Positions 26,595-37,303 of a stretch of DNA of 64,000 bases are shown piece by piece (position 1 is the stretch's first letter; each line of letters begins with the position of its first letter). A program made the position numbers and the translations under genes. Origin of the DNA: Kurthia gibsonii (GTDB taxonomy: Bacteria; Bacillota; Bacilli; Bacillales_A; Planococcaceae); assembly GCF_006539985.1 (NCBI RefSeq), contig NZ_BJOB01000009.1, positions 28,117-92,116 of the forward strand, read 5' to 3'. Under the pieces are notes generated by a model. The model was given only the letters and a program-made list of their open reading frames with translations, ran no database searches and was not told where the DNA came from.

Positions 26595-27494
26595 ATGACA
26601 CTAGAAGTGAGACAGGTAACAAAAAAGTATAAAGATTTTGTTGCTGTCAATGCACTAGATTTTACGATTAATGAAGGAGAAGTCTTCGGATTAATTGGTC
26701 AAAATGGTGCAGGTAAAACAACGACTTTCCGTATGATTTTAAATCTTCAAGATACGACAGAAGGAACAATTTTATGGAAAGGAAAATCGGTACATAAGCT
26801 AGAGCGTGATTTTTTAGGTTATTTACCTGAAGAACGTGGCATTTACCCACAAATGAAAATAGAAGAACAGCTTTACTTTTTCGGTATGTTAAAAGGGAAA
26901 TCCAAAAAAGAATTAAAGACGGAAATTCAGTACTGGTTAGAACGATTTGAGCTGACAGATAAGCGAAATGATAAAGCAGAGACACTTTCAAAAGGGAATC
27001 AACAAAAAGTACAACTGATTGCGAGTTTTATTCATAAACCAGAATTTTTAATTTTGGATGAGCCGTTTAGTGGGCTAGATCCTGTGAATCGTCAGTTATT
27101 AATGGATGCGATTTTAGACTTGAAAAAGCAAGGAACGACAATTTTATTTTCAAGTCATCAAATGGATAATGTTGAAGAACTATGCGACCACTTATGTATT
27201 TTAAAACGAGGTGTTTCACTTTATACAGGTGGATTACAAGAGTTAAAGGCACTATACGGAAAAATCAAACTGAGCATTCGTACGGCGAAAACAAAACCAG
27301 AGCTTGAAGTATTAGAAGGTGTTGAACGTGTGGAACAGACGAGAGATGGTTACACATTATATCTACAAGATGAAAGTTATGGTGAAGCATTATACCAAGC
27401 GATTAGTGAAGGTTTCTATATGGACAAATTCAGCATGGACTATTTATCGCTCGATGAAATCTTTAAATTGAAAGTAGGTGCGCCAAATGAATAA
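26595..27494 (+). CDS. ABC transporter ATP-binding protein, NatA/YhaQ type
   Basis: 299 residues. Walker A GQNGAGKTT (about 37-45), signature LSKGNQQKVQ, Walker B FLILDEPFSGLDP and switch His in SSHQMDN, then a C-terminal extension of about 80 residues typical of drug/sodium exporters of the DrrA/NatA class. ATG at 26595 with AAAAGGAGTG upstream is preferred over the in-frame GTG at 26586. The downstream gene overlaps by 8 bp and encodes the permease. Substrate is not readable from sequence; sodium or amphiphilic drugs are the usual suggestions for YhaQP and NatAB. Confidence 0.85.
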   Translation: MTLEVRQVTKKYKDFVAVNALDFTINEGEVFGLIGQNGAGKTTTFRMILNLQDTTEGTILWKGKSVHKLERDFLGYLPEERGIYPQMKIEEQLYFFGMLKGKSKKELKTEIQYWLERFELTDKRNDKAETLSKGNQQKVQLIASFIHKPEFLILDEPFSGLDPVNRQLLMDAILDLKKQGTTILFSSHQMDNVEELCDHLCILKRGVSLYTGGLQELKALYGKIKLSIRTAKTKPELEVLEGVERVEQTRDGYTLYLQDESYGEALYQAISEGFYMDKFSMDYLSLDEIFKLKVGAPNE

Positions 27495-28725
27495 ACTTGG
27501 ACTACTCGTTAAGCAACTGTATCTTCAAAAGATTAAGTCGAAGTCCTTTATATTATTAACGCTTTTATATTTAGCAATTATTGCAGTAGCAGTGAACTGG
27601 TCAAGTATTAAAGGGATTTTTACAGATGACAATAAGTATGTAACAATCGCACTGGTAGATGATACAAAACTCGATTTAGCAAAGCAATTTCCTTCGGATA
27701 AAGAAGTGAAGTTCAAAGTTGTCAAAGAATCGAAAAAAGAAGTAGATGCACTTGTCAAAAAGGAAAAATACGATGCAGCAGTCTATTTAACATCAAAAGA
27801 TCAACAATTAGCTGTTGAACTTGCAACAGCGAAATCACTGGATTTACAAGTTCAATCTAAAATTGATGCACTTGCTGAAAATGCAGGGAAAGTATATAGT
27901 GTACAACAATTAAATTTATCAGCTGAACAGGCAGCGAAAATTTTACAGACGAATACAGTTGTAAAACAAGTCGATTTACAAGAGAAAACATCGAATAAAA
28001 CAGCTGAAGAAAAGTCAGCAGGGATTCTAATTGCATATATTATGGGCTTTTTAATCTACTTATTCGTCACAAGCTATTTATCAATGATTACAACTGATAT
28101 TGCTTCTGAAAAAGGTTCTCGTGTATTAGAAGTATTAATGGCGAGTGTTAAGCCATCTACACATCTATTTTCTAAATTAATTGGTGTGTTTTTAACAGGC
28201 TTAACGCAAATTGTGATTTTAGCAGTTGGTGCGTATATTCTCATTCAATTCACAGCGAAGAAATCAGTGACAGATAGTTTACAAGAGATGCTCGGCCAAC
28301 TACCAGCTACTTACTTTATCTATGTTATTCTCTTCTTCTTACTATCAATTATCTTGTTCTTATTAATTGGTGCGCTTGCAGGTTCACTCGTATCAAAGGT
28401 AGAAGAAGCTTCGCAAGTAATGATGCCAGGCGTATTCATTATGTTAATCGGTTTTTACGTGATGCTTTCAGGTATTTCGAATCCAGATTCTTTACTTATT
28501 AAAGTATTCTCGTATATTCCATTTACATCAGGTATGCTTATGACATTACGTTTAGGTGCGACGGATATTTCAACTGTATCGGTATGGATTTCACTCGCTA
28601 TTTTATTCGCTACAGTTGCACTACTCTTCACAATTAGTGTGACATTTTATAAACGAAGTGTCCTCACATATAGCTCTGGTGGGATTATGCAAAAAATTAA
28701 AACCGTCTTAAAAGTAACGACATAA
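27487..28725 (+). CDS. ABC-2 type permease, NatB/YhaP-like
   Basis: 412 residues. One N-terminal membrane helix (about 19-36), a large extracytoplasmic domain (about 40-175), then five or six helices in the C-terminal half (about 181-205, 235-255, 275-302, 312-335, 360-385). This ABC2_membrane layout fits NatB/YhaP. ATG at 27487 overlaps the stop of the ATPase gene and follows GTAGGTG. Forms an exporter with the preceding protein. Confidence 0.83.
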   Translation: MNKLGLLVKQLYLQKIKSKSFILLTLLYLAIIAVAVNWSSIKGIFTDDNKYVTIALVDDTKLDLAKQFPSDKEVKFKVVKESKKEVDALVKKEKYDAAVYLTSKDQQLAVELATAKSLDLQVQSKIDALAENAGKVYSVQQLNLSAEQAAKILQTNTVVKQVDLQEKTSNKTAEEKSAGILIAYIMGFLIYLFVTSYLSMITTDIASEKGSRVLEVLMASVKPSTHLFSKLIGVFLTGLTQIVILAVGAYILIQFTAKKSVTDSLQEMLGQLPATYFIYVILFFLLSIILFLLIGALAGSLVSKVEEASQVMMPGVFIMLIGFYVMLSGISNPDSLLIKVFSYIPFTSGMLMTLRLGATDISTVSVWISLAILFATVALLFTISVTFYKRSVLTYSSGGIMQKIKTVLKVTT

Positions 28726-28726
28726 G

Positions 28727-28764
28727 AAAAATGAGAAGCAGCGCATGGCTGTTTCTCATTTTTT
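28727..28764. terminator. Bidirectional terminator between the ABC permease gene and rarA
   Basis: AAAATGAGAAGCAGC / GGCTGTTTCTCATTTT (arms about 28728-28742 and 28747-28762), T-run on the plus strand and A-run upstream that becomes a T-run on the minus strand. Confidence 0.8.
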
Positions 28765-30042
28765 CTTTTTGAATGATTTTAATTTATCGTAAATGGTAGC
28801 CATGCGTTGTTCTTTACCTGCGATAACAGGTGTATAGTATTCGCGTGTTACGAGTTCGTCAGGTAAGTATTGTTGATTCACCCAACCACCGAATGTACCA
28901 ATTGGTGTGTTATGCGGATATTGATAGCCGACATTTCCAAGTGCTGCTGCACCGCTATAATGTGTATCACGCAAATGCATAGGAATTTCACCTGTTTTAC
29001 CTGCATGAATATCATGGATTGCGGCGTCAATGGCGCTTATCGCAGAGTTTGATTTTTCAGCGAGGCACATTTCGATGACAGCTTGCGCAAGTGGAATGCG
29101 CGCTTCTGGCATACCAAGGCGTTCAGCCGATTGAACAGCTGCTAACACATGTGGTCCGACTTGTGGGTCAGCTAAGCCGACATCTTCATAACTAATAACG
29201 AGTAGTCTTCGGTTCACTGCGATTAAGTCGCCATTTTCTAAACAGTGCGCTAAATAATAAAGCGCTGCATTGACATCACTACCGCGAATGGATTTTTGTA
29301 AAGCGGATAATAAATTATAAAATTGATCACCTTTCGCATCTCCATATAAACCGATCTTTTCAGCTAGTTGTGCGACTAATTTGTCTGTCACAATTGCCAC
29401 GTCATCTTCTTCATCAGCAGCGTAGTAAACAGATTCTAATAAATTCAATGCTTTTCGTGCATCGCCATTACCTGCTTTAGCTATTTGGTGAATTTGCTCT
29501 TCTGTGATTTGAATGTTATAACGACCAAGACCACGCTTTTCATCTTGTAATGCTTGTCGTATTAATTGTTCTAAATTTTCAGTTGTCAGTCGTTTTAATT
29601 GTTTAATTTCACCACAACGAGAACGAATGGCGGGATTCACATCGTGGAATGGATTTTCAGTTGTTGCACCAATTAAAATAATCGAACCATTTTCGACATG
29701 TGGCAATAACGTATCTTGTTGTAATTTATTAAAACGATGAATTTCATCTAAAAATAAAATAACTTGACCTGAAAAATGAGCTTCCGCTACAATTCCTTCG
29801 ACATCTTTTTTTCCAGCGCGTGTGGCGTTTAATGCAAAGAAAGGAATAGATACACTTCCTGCAATGGCATAAGCAATTGATGTTTTTCCAATACCTGGAT
29901 TTCCATAGAGGAGCATAGACGGTACATGGCCTTTTTGAATCATTTTATAGAGATGCGTGTTAGGTCCAATCACGTCTTCATGTCCAACAATTTCTTCTAT
30001 ATTTTGTGGGCGCATACGGTAAGCGAGCGGCTCATTTGTCAT
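28756..30042 (-). CDS. rarA: Replication-associated recombination AAA+ ATPase RarA (MgsA)
   Basis: 428 residues, normal for the family. Acts at stalled replication forks. N-terminal AAA+ domain with Walker [10 protein letters not shown] (about 47-55) and Walker [11 protein letters not shown], followed by the tetramerisation region ([43 protein letters not shown]). On the minus strand, ribosome binding site AAAGGAG is only 3 nt from the ATG at 30048 but 9 nt from the ATG at 30042, so I use 30042. In B. subtilis it lies between tcdA and cymR, as here, though here tcdA is 9 kb away because of the crt/ABC insertion. Confidence 0.95.
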   Translation of the reverse strand: MTNEPLAYRMRPQNIEEIVGHEDVIGPNTHLYKMIQKGHVPSMLLYGNPGIGKTSIAYAIAGSVSIPFFALNATRAGKKDVEGIVAEAHFSGQVILFLDEIHRFNKLQQDTLLPHVENGSIILIGATTENPFHDVNPAIRSRCGEIKQLKRLTTENLEQLIRQALQDEKRGLGRYNIQITEEQIHQIAKAGNGDARKALNLLESVYYAADEEDDVAIVTDKLVAQLAEKIGLYGDAKGDQFYNLLSALQKSIRGSDVNAALYYLAHCLENGDLIAVNRRLLVISYEDVGLADPQVGPHVLAAVQSAERLGMPEARIPLAQAVIEMCLAEKSNSAISAIDAAIHDIHAGKTGEIPMHLRDTHYSGAAALGNVGYQYPHNTPIGTFGGWVNQQYLPDELVTREYYTPVIAGKEQRMATIYDKLKSFKKKK

Positions 30043-30173
30043 AATCATCGGCTCCTTTTTTTAAATAAGAATGTTACATAATAAATAATAGTATAGCAAA
30101 ACCAAGTACGATGGGTGGTAATATGTTATAATTTAACGATAAAGAATTTATAATTTAGATGAGGTGCATACGA

Positions 30174-30593
30174 GTGAAGATCTCAACGAAAGGCCGTTAT
30201 GGGCTTACAATTATGATTGAGTTAGCAAAACAGTACGGACAAGGACCAATTCCACTGCGTCAAATCGCCGCAGATAATCATTTATCAGAAGCTTATTTAG
30301 AGCAATTAGTATCACCACTTCGTAACTCGGGTTTAGTCAAGAGTGTACGTGGTGCTTACGGTGGTTATATGTTATCGAAGCCACCACATTTGATTTCAAC
30401 AGCAGATGTGATTAAAGTATTAGAAGGCCCGATTCAACCTGTAGAAGGAATCGAAAATGAAGCACCACCACAACGTGAGTTATGGATGCGTATTCGCGAT
30501 GCTGTAAAAACAGTGTTGGATACAACAAGTCTGGAAGATTTAGCGAAATATACAGACGAAAACACAGATGAAAACTTTATGTTCTATATTTAA
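30174..30593 (+). CDS. cymR: Rrf2-family regulator CymR
   Basis: 139 residues. N-terminal winged helix (about 1-65): KISTKGRYGLTIMIELA, RQIAADNHLSEAYLEQLV, RGAYGGYML. No cysteine cluster, so not an Fe-S sensor like IscR. CymR represses cysteine uptake and synthesis genes, working with cysteine synthase CysK. GTG at 30174 with AGGTG at 30161-30165 gives the family N-terminus; an ATG at 30159 overlaps that site. Directly upstream of iscS (14 bp), as in other bacilli. Confidence 0.92.
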   Translation: MKISTKGRYGLTIMIELAKQYGQGPIPLRQIAADNHLSEAYLEQLVSPLRNSGLVKSVRGAYGGYMLSKPPHLISTADVIKVLEGPIQPVEGIENEAPPQRELWMRIRDAVKTVLDTTSLEDLAKYTDENTDENFMFYI

Positions 30594-30607
30594 AGGAGAT
30601 TTTTTTC

Positions 30608-31753
30608 ATGAACGAAATCTATTTAGACCATGCGGCAACATCACCGATGCATCCACAAGTGATTCAAGTGATGACAGAAGTGATGTCAGAGGTATTTGGT
30701 AATCCATCAAGTATCCATCAGCTTGGTCGCCATGCACGAAAATATTTAGATGATGCACGTCATGTGATTGCAACATCTATTCAAGCCAAAGACAATGAAA
30801 TCATCTTTACGGGTGGTGGCTCGGAGGCAGATAATTTAGCGATTCGCGGAACAGCCTATGCGAAAAAAGCGCAAGGTCGTCATATTATTACAACAGCAAT
30901 TGAACATCATGCGGTATTACATCCATGTGAACAGCTTGAAACAGAAGGTTTTGAAGTGACCTATTTACCTGTTAATGAACAGGGAGTTGTATCAGTTGCA
31001 GATGTAGAACAAGCACTTCGCGAAGATACGATTCTCGTTACGATTATGGCAGGTAATAATGAAGTAGGTTCTATACAACCAATTGCAGAAATTGGTGCAT
31101 TATTAACTGAACATCAAGCGACATTCCATACGGATGCAGTGCAAGCATTTGGACTTGAAAAAATCAATGTAGACGAGTTAAAAGTTGATTTATTATCTGC
31201 TTCAGCGCATAAGTTGAATGGTCCAAAAGGTGTCGGATTTTTATACCAGCGTGAACAAACACCTTTGCAACCACTTATTTTAGGTGGGGAACAAGAACGT
31301 AAACGTCGTGCGGGTACAGAAAATATTCCAGGGATTGTTGGGCTTGCTAAGGCAGTCGAAATTGCACAGGCAACAATGGATGAAAAACGAATACAGTTGA
31401 AAAAATATCAACAAATCATAGTAGACACCTTTACAGCGAGTGGGATTCATTTTAAAGTTAATGGGCAAGTCGAAAATGGTCTACCGCATGTATTGAATAT
31501 AAGCTTTGCAGGAATGGATGTAGAGTCATTCCTTGTCAATTTAGATATGGCTGGTGTTGCGGTATCAAGTGGTTCAGCATGTACAGCGGGTTCAATTGAT
31601 CCATCACATGTTTTAGTTGCGATGTTTGGAAAAGATTCTGCAGAATTGCGTAATTCGATTCGTTTTAGTTTCGGATATGGGCTAACAGATGATACAGTAG
31701 CAGAAGCTGCAAAACGTACAGTAGATATTGTACAAAGATTAGCGAATGTATAG
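30608..31753 (+). CDS. iscS: Cysteine desulfurase (IscS/YrvO)
   Basis: PLP enzyme of 381 residues that takes sulfur from cysteine as persulfide. N-terminal YLDHAATSPMHPQV, PLP lysine in SAHKLNGPKGVGF (about 199-211), and active Cys in SSGSACTAGSIDPSHV (about 321-336). Next to mnmA, so its main partner is probably the tRNA 2-thiouridylase, as for YrvO. ATG follows AAAGGAG. Confidence 0.95.
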   Translation: MNEIYLDHAATSPMHPQVIQVMTEVMSEVFGNPSSIHQLGRHARKYLDDARHVIATSIQAKDNEIIFTGGGSEADNLAIRGTAYAKKAQGRHIITTAIEHHAVLHPCEQLETEGFEVTYLPVNEQGVVSVADVEQALREDTILVTIMAGNNEVGSIQPIAEIGALLTEHQATFHTDAVQAFGLEKINVDELKVDLLSASAHKLNGPKGVGFLYQREQTPLQPLILGGEQERKRRAGTENIPGIVGLAKAVEIAQATMDEKRIQLKKYQQIIVDTFTASGIHFKVNGQVENGLPHVLNISFAGMDVESFLVNLDMAGVAVSSGSACTAGSIDPSHVLVAMFGKDSAELRNSIRFSFGYGLTDDTVAEAAKRTVDIVQRLANV

Positions 31754-32893
<1,140 letters not shown>

Positions 32894-32909
32894 TAGGAGT
32901 TGGATTTTT

Positions 32910-33575
32910 GTGAATCATAATGAAGAAGGCATCAAAGCGATGCAAGAAAAGCGTTTTGAAGATGCAGCAAAAGCTTTTACTGAAGCAATCGAAGCAAATC
33001 CTGAAGAAGCGATTGGCTACATTAACTTTGGTAATCTGCTCGCTTCAATGGATGATACAGAACGTGCAGAGCGCTTTTTCCAAAAAGCTATTACATTGGA
33101 TGAAGATGCAGCGACTGCTTATTATGGTTTAGCGAATCTTTATTACAATAATGAGCGTTTTGAAGAAGCGGCAAAAATTTATGAGCGTTCAATTCGTAAA
33201 GGCATTGAAGGGGCAGATGCTTACTTCATGCTTGGAAAATCACTTGAAGCAAGTGGGAATACGAAATTAGCACTTCCTTATTTACAACGTGCAGCAGAAT
33301 TAGCACCAGAGGATTTACAAATTCGTTTATCATTTGCGATTTTAATGTGTTCATTAGAAATGTTTGAAGAAGCAGAAAAAGAACTGCGTCATATTATCGA
33401 TGAAGATTGGAATAATGCAGATGCACATTATAACTTAGGTGTATTATTTGCAGTTTCTACAGATAATATTAAAGATGCGCAGTATCATTTAAAACAAGCT
33501 TACACATTACAACCTGAATTTGATCAAGCGCGTTATATTTACGATATGCTTGAGCAAAAGAAGAATAACCAATAA
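32910..33575 (+). CDS. Tetratricopeptide repeat protein (YrrB-like)
   Basis: 221 residues made almost only of about six TPR units (start at about 4, 38, 72, 105, 139, 174), with GYINFGNLL, AYYGLANLYY and DAHYNLGVLF as A-helix segments. No signal peptide. Equivalent by place and layout to B. subtilis YrrB between mnmA and recD2. GTG start at 32910 after AGGAG. Function not established; TPRs bind partner proteins. Confidence 0.88.
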   Translation: MNHNEEGIKAMQEKRFEDAAKAFTEAIEANPEEAIGYINFGNLLASMDDTERAERFFQKAITLDEDAATAYYGLANLYYNNERFEEAAKIYERSIRKGIEGADAYFMLGKSLEASGNTKLALPYLQRAAELAPEDLQIRLSFAILMCSLEMFEEAEKELRHIIDEDWNNADAHYNLGVLFAVSTDNIKDAQYHLKQAYTLQPEFDQARYIYDMLEQKKNNQ

Positions 33576-33589
33576 AAAAGGAGGGGACA

Positions 33590-36058
33590 GTGTTGACTGA
33601 AAATCTTTCACTATTTGCGAATGAACCATTTTTCGTAGTAGGTCGACCTGTCGTCTCTATTTTTCATAATGCAGAAAATTTATTTTCAATTGTGAAAGTG
33701 AAAATTCAAGAGACGAATACAGATTACCAAGAAAAAGAAGTGATTGTCGCTGGATATTTTCCAAAGGTAGTAGAGGATGCGCTCTATCGTTTTACAGGGC
33801 GTATGACAACCCATCCGAAATACGGCACACAATTCAAAGCAGAAACATTTGAAAAAGAGATTCCTGCAACTGAAGCAGGTGTCATCTCGTATTTATCAAG
33901 CGATTTATTCCCAGGAATCGGACAACGAACAGCTAAAATCATTGTCGATCAATTGGGGGCGGATGCAATTAAAGTCATCATTCAAGATCCTTCATCTTTG
34001 GATGGTATTCCGCGTTTAAATGAAGAAAAGAAAGAGACATTGCGACTTGTACTCCAACAAAATCTAGGGATGGACCGTATTATGATTAAATTAGGCGAAT
34101 GGGGTTTTGGCGCACAATTAGCAATCAAAATCTATCAACTCTATTTAGATGATACACTTCAACTCTTACAAGAAAATCCGTACCGACTCATTCAAGATGT
34201 AGAAGGAGTGGGTTTTCAGCGTGCAGATGATTTAGGCGCTATTTTAGGAATTGAAGGAAAGCATCCAGACCGTATTGAAGCAGCAGTGCTACATATTATT
34301 AATCAAGCATCGATTTCAGAAGGACATACCTATGTCTCTGCTGAACAGGTTATTCCACAAGCAAAAGCTCTTTTGGAACAAAGTCAGCCTATCCAACTCA
34401 CTTACGAAGAGATTTCACAAGCGATTATTCGTCTTGGTGAAAATGGACAGTTGTGTGGTGAGGAGACACGTCTCTATTTACCATCTCTTTATTATTCAGA
34501 GGTGGGGATTGCGTCAAAAATTTTGCAATTAAAAGAGAAAAATGAACAACAATCGGCCTTTCCGCTTTCTGAAATTCGCACATGGATTGGTGATGCAGAG
34601 GAGCGCTTTGGTGTGACCTATGCAACGACACAAATCCATGCGATTGAGACAGCTATTAACAGTGCGGTCATGATTTTAACAGGTGGACCAGGTACTGGGA
34701 AAACAACCGTTGTACGTGGGATTGTTGATGTGTTTGCAGAGTTACATGGATTATCGCTTGATCCGAAAGAATATAGTAAAAAAGACGAAGAATTTCCAAT
34801 TATTCTTGTTGCACCAACAGGTCGTGCAGCGAAGCGTCTAAGTGAATCGACAGGCTTACCTGCACAGACGATTCACCGTCTACTCGGTTTTAATGGACAA
34901 GATAAAGACGAAGAAACAGAACGAGAAATCGGTGGTAAATTAATTATTGTCGATGAGATGTCGATGGTTGATACGTGGCTCGCACATCAATTACTACGTG
35001 CATTAAATGACCACTGTCAAATTGTATTTGTTGGTGACCAAGATCAGTTACCGCCTGTAGGTCCTGGGCAAGTTCTAAAGGATTTACTCGCTTCAAAAGC
35101 GATTCCGACAGTCGAATTAACCGACGTCTATCGTCAAGCGGATGGCTCATCCATTATTGAGTTGGCTCATCAGATGAAAATGGGAGAGCAGCCGACGAAT
35201 TTAACAGAGAAAACGAAAGATCGCTCCTTTATCCCTGCCTATGCGAATCAAGTTGCGAGCGTCGTTCAACAAGTGATTGGTTCCGCGCTTAAAAAAGGAT
35301 TCTCAATTCATGATGTCCAAGTGCTTGCGCCAATGTACCGAGGAGATGCCGGAATTGATGCACTGAATAAAATGATTCAAGAGTTTGTCAATCCGAAAAA
35401 GAATGCGAAGACGAAAGAGATTGTATTTGGTGACACAACGTACCGTATTGGTGACAAAGTATTGCAACTTGTCAATCAACCGAATAGTAATGTGTTTAAC
35501 GGAGATATGGGCGAAATCATTTCCATTTTAAAAGCGAAAGAGACGACGGAAAAACAAGACGTCGTTATCGTGTCATTTGATGGTATTGAAGTAACATATG
35601 AACGCTCCGATCTAAATCAAATTACACTTGCCTATTGTTGTTCGATTCATAAATCACAAGGTAGTGAGTTCCCAATGGTCATCATGCCGGTTGTAAGAAG
35701 TTATGCAAAGATGTTAAGAAAGAATTTGCTCTATACAGGTCTGACACGTGCTAAAAACTTTTTGATTTTGTGCGGAGAACCCGATACATTTTTACGTGGT
35801 ATTCAAAATGATGCGGATATTTTAAGACAGACGACACTTGCGATGCGTCTTGGTGAAACATCTGAACAGATTGCTGAAAAAGAAGCTACTGAACAAAAAG
35901 TAGAAGTAGAAGAAACAAATGGTGAGATGATTCAACGCAATACGTTTGTTTTAACGATGGACAATTTTATGGACATCTCACCCATGATTGGTATGGATGG
36001 TTGTAAACCGAGTGATTTTTTAATTGAAGTACAACAAGAGCTACTAGAAAATGAATAG
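33590..36058 (+). CDS. recD2: ATP-dependent 5'-3' DNA helicase RecD2
   Basis: 822 residues. RecD2-type superfamily 1B helicase without RecB/C partners: N-terminal OB-like domain (to about 90), helix-hairpin-helix region (about 95-240), Walker A TGGPGTGKTTVV (about 363-374), Walker B IIVDEMSMVD, and motif VI CCSIHKSQGSEFPMVI. Works in replication-fork repair. GTG at 33590 or TTG at 33593; AAGGAGGGG at 33578-33586 suits either. A terminator follows the gene. Confidence 0.95.
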   Translation: MLTENLSLFANEPFFVVGRPVVSIFHNAENLFSIVKVKIQETNTDYQEKEVIVAGYFPKVVEDALYRFTGRMTTHPKYGTQFKAETFEKEIPATEAGVISYLSSDLFPGIGQRTAKIIVDQLGADAIKVIIQDPSSLDGIPRLNEEKKETLRLVLQQNLGMDRIMIKLGEWGFGAQLAIKIYQLYLDDTLQLLQENPYRLIQDVEGVGFQRADDLGAILGIEGKHPDRIEAAVLHIINQASISEGHTYVSAEQVIPQAKALLEQSQPIQLTYEEISQAIIRLGENGQLCGEETRLYLPSLYYSEVGIASKILQLKEKNEQQSAFPLSEIRTWIGDAEERFGVTYATTQIHAIETAINSAVMILTGGPGTGKTTVVRGIVDVFAELHGLSLDPKEYSKKDEEFPIILVAPTGRAAKRLSESTGLPAQTIHRLLGFNGQDKDEETEREIGGKLIIVDEMSMVDTWLAHQLLRALNDHCQIVFVGDQDQLPPVGPGQVLKDLLASKAIPTVELTDVYRQADGSSIIELAHQMKMGEQPTNLTEKTKDRSFIPAYANQVASVVQQVIGSALKKGFSIHDVQVLAPMYRGDAGIDALNKMIQEFVNPKKNAKTKEIVFGDTTYRIGDKVLQLVNQPNSNVFNGDMGEIISILKAKETTEKQDVVIVSFDGIEVTYERSDLNQITLAYCCSIHKSQGSEFPMVIMPVVRSYAKMLRKNLLYTGLTRAKNFLILCGEPDTFLRGIQNDADILRQTTLAMRLGETSEQIAEKEATEQKVEVEETNGEMIQRNTFVLTMDNFMDISPMIGMDGCKPSDFLIEVQQELLENE

Positions 36059-36065
36059 ATTGAAG

Positions 36066-36108
36066 ACCACCTAAGTTGATTTGTTATAAATTAACTTAGG
36101 TGGTTTTT
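36066..36108 (+). terminator. Rho-independent terminator after recD2
   Basis: Perfect 12-bp stem ACCACCTAAGTT (36066-36077) / AACTTAGGTGGT (36093-36104), T-run to 36108. Confidence 0.9.
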
Positions 36109-36167
36109 GTTTCCTTTTTGATCCATGTGATGATATAATCGTTGGAACTTTAAAAGGGGATGATGAA

Positions 36168-36953
36168 ATGATTCGACAATTAACAGAAGAAGACCATCAA
36201 CAAGTACTTCAGTTGATTGGAAAAAAGCCAGCAGAGAATTTATTCATTATTGGTGACTTGGAGGCGTATGGATACATCTCTGACATACAACAACTTTACG
36301 GAGAATTTCAAGATGAGCAGTTAATTGCACTGCTGTTAAACTACGACCATATGTATGTGATGTATGCAGAAGGAACATATGATGTAGAAGGCTTCGCTCG
36401 TATTGTGAATACAGATGAACAACTGTTAGGTTTATCTGGTATGTACGATATTTTAACGTCTTTATATCCTTTAATTGAAAAAACACCTAAACGCTCAGGT
36501 AAGATGCACTATGCAAAATGTACAGCACTAATCGGAGAAGCGCCACCACACCGTTTTACAATTCGTAAAACAACTGTAGAAGATATTCCACAGCACCGTG
36601 CATTATTACAACAAATACCAGAGTTTGCGAATAGTACGACAACAGAGGAACAAATGATTCGAACGATTGAAAATCAAACAGGTCGTACGTATGCGATTTG
36701 GGAAGATGATCAAATTGTTTCGGTTGTCTCAACGACAGCGGAAAATTTACAGTCAGCGATGATTGTCGGTGTAGCGACGCATCCTGATTATGTAAAAAGA
36801 GGATATGCGACAGCACTTCTTTATAGAATGTGTGAGGAATTACTAGCAGAAGATAAGGTGGTTTGTTTGTTCTACGATAACCCGAAAGCAGGAAAGATTT
36901 ACGAGCGCATCGGATTTGAACCAATTGGTTACTGGGGAATGCATAACTTTTAA
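36168..36953 (+). CDS. GNAT-family N-acetyltransferase (two-domain)
   Basis: 261 residues. C-terminal GNAT domain (about 125-261) with the acetyl-CoA motif VGVATHPDYVKRGYATALLY (about 200-219) and IYERIGFEPIGYWGM. The N-terminal half (about 1-120) is a degenerate GNAT-like domain. Substrate unknown. Single gene between the recD2 terminator and the alaS leader; ATG follows AAAAGGGGATG. Confidence 0.8.
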   Translation: MIRQLTEEDHQQVLQLIGKKPAENLFIIGDLEAYGYISDIQQLYGEFQDEQLIALLLNYDHMYVMYAEGTYDVEGFARIVNTDEQLLGLSGMYDILTSLYPLIEKTPKRSGKMHYAKCTALIGEAPPHRFTIRKTTVEDIPQHRALLQQIPEFANSTTTEEQMIRTIENQTGRTYAIWEDDQIVSVVSTTAENLQSAMIVGVATHPDYVKRGYATALLYRMCEELLAEDKVVCLFYDNPKAGKIYERIGFEPIGYWGMHNF

Positions 36954-36966
36954 TAGGATGCGAGCA

Positions 36967-36996
36967 TTGACAGGTTAAGCGACTTTATTTTATAAT
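36967..36996 (+). promoter_or_regulatory. Sigma-A promoter of the alaS T-box transcript
   Basis: TTGACA (36967-36972), 18-bp spacer, TATAAT (36991-36996). Confidence 0.8.
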
Positions 36997-37002
36997 CAGC
37001 AG

Positions 37003-37253
37003 TAGAATAATTGAACACGATGACGGAAAAGAGTACGTTATACTGATTGTGTTAAGAGAGAGGTTTCATGGCTGAAAAAACCTTCACGATTGATAACGGA
37101 AAGCTATTCCAGAGTGCAGTTAATCCCTGCCGTTCACTACGTTATAGTGCTAAGAGATAAAAAGTGTTGCTTGATACTTTTTATAAATTAGGGTGGTACC
37201 ACGAAAACGAATTGACAGTTCTCGTCCCTTTCCATAGGGATGGGGACTTTTTA
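37003..37253 (+). promoter_or_regulatory. T-box riboswitch leader of alaS
   Basis: T-box sequence AGGGTGGTACCACG at 37190-37203, followed by terminator arms AGTTCTCGTCCC (37217-37228) and GGGATGGGGACT (37237-37248) with T-run. The specifier loop segment GGAAAGCTATTCCAGAG places GCT (Ala) at 37103-37105. This is the expected cognate codon, so alaS is read through when tRNA-Ala is uncharged. Confidence 0.92.
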
Positions 37254-37303
37254 TTTTGTTTGATAAGCACTTCATCGCATTTAAATTTTAGGAGGAAACA
37301 CAC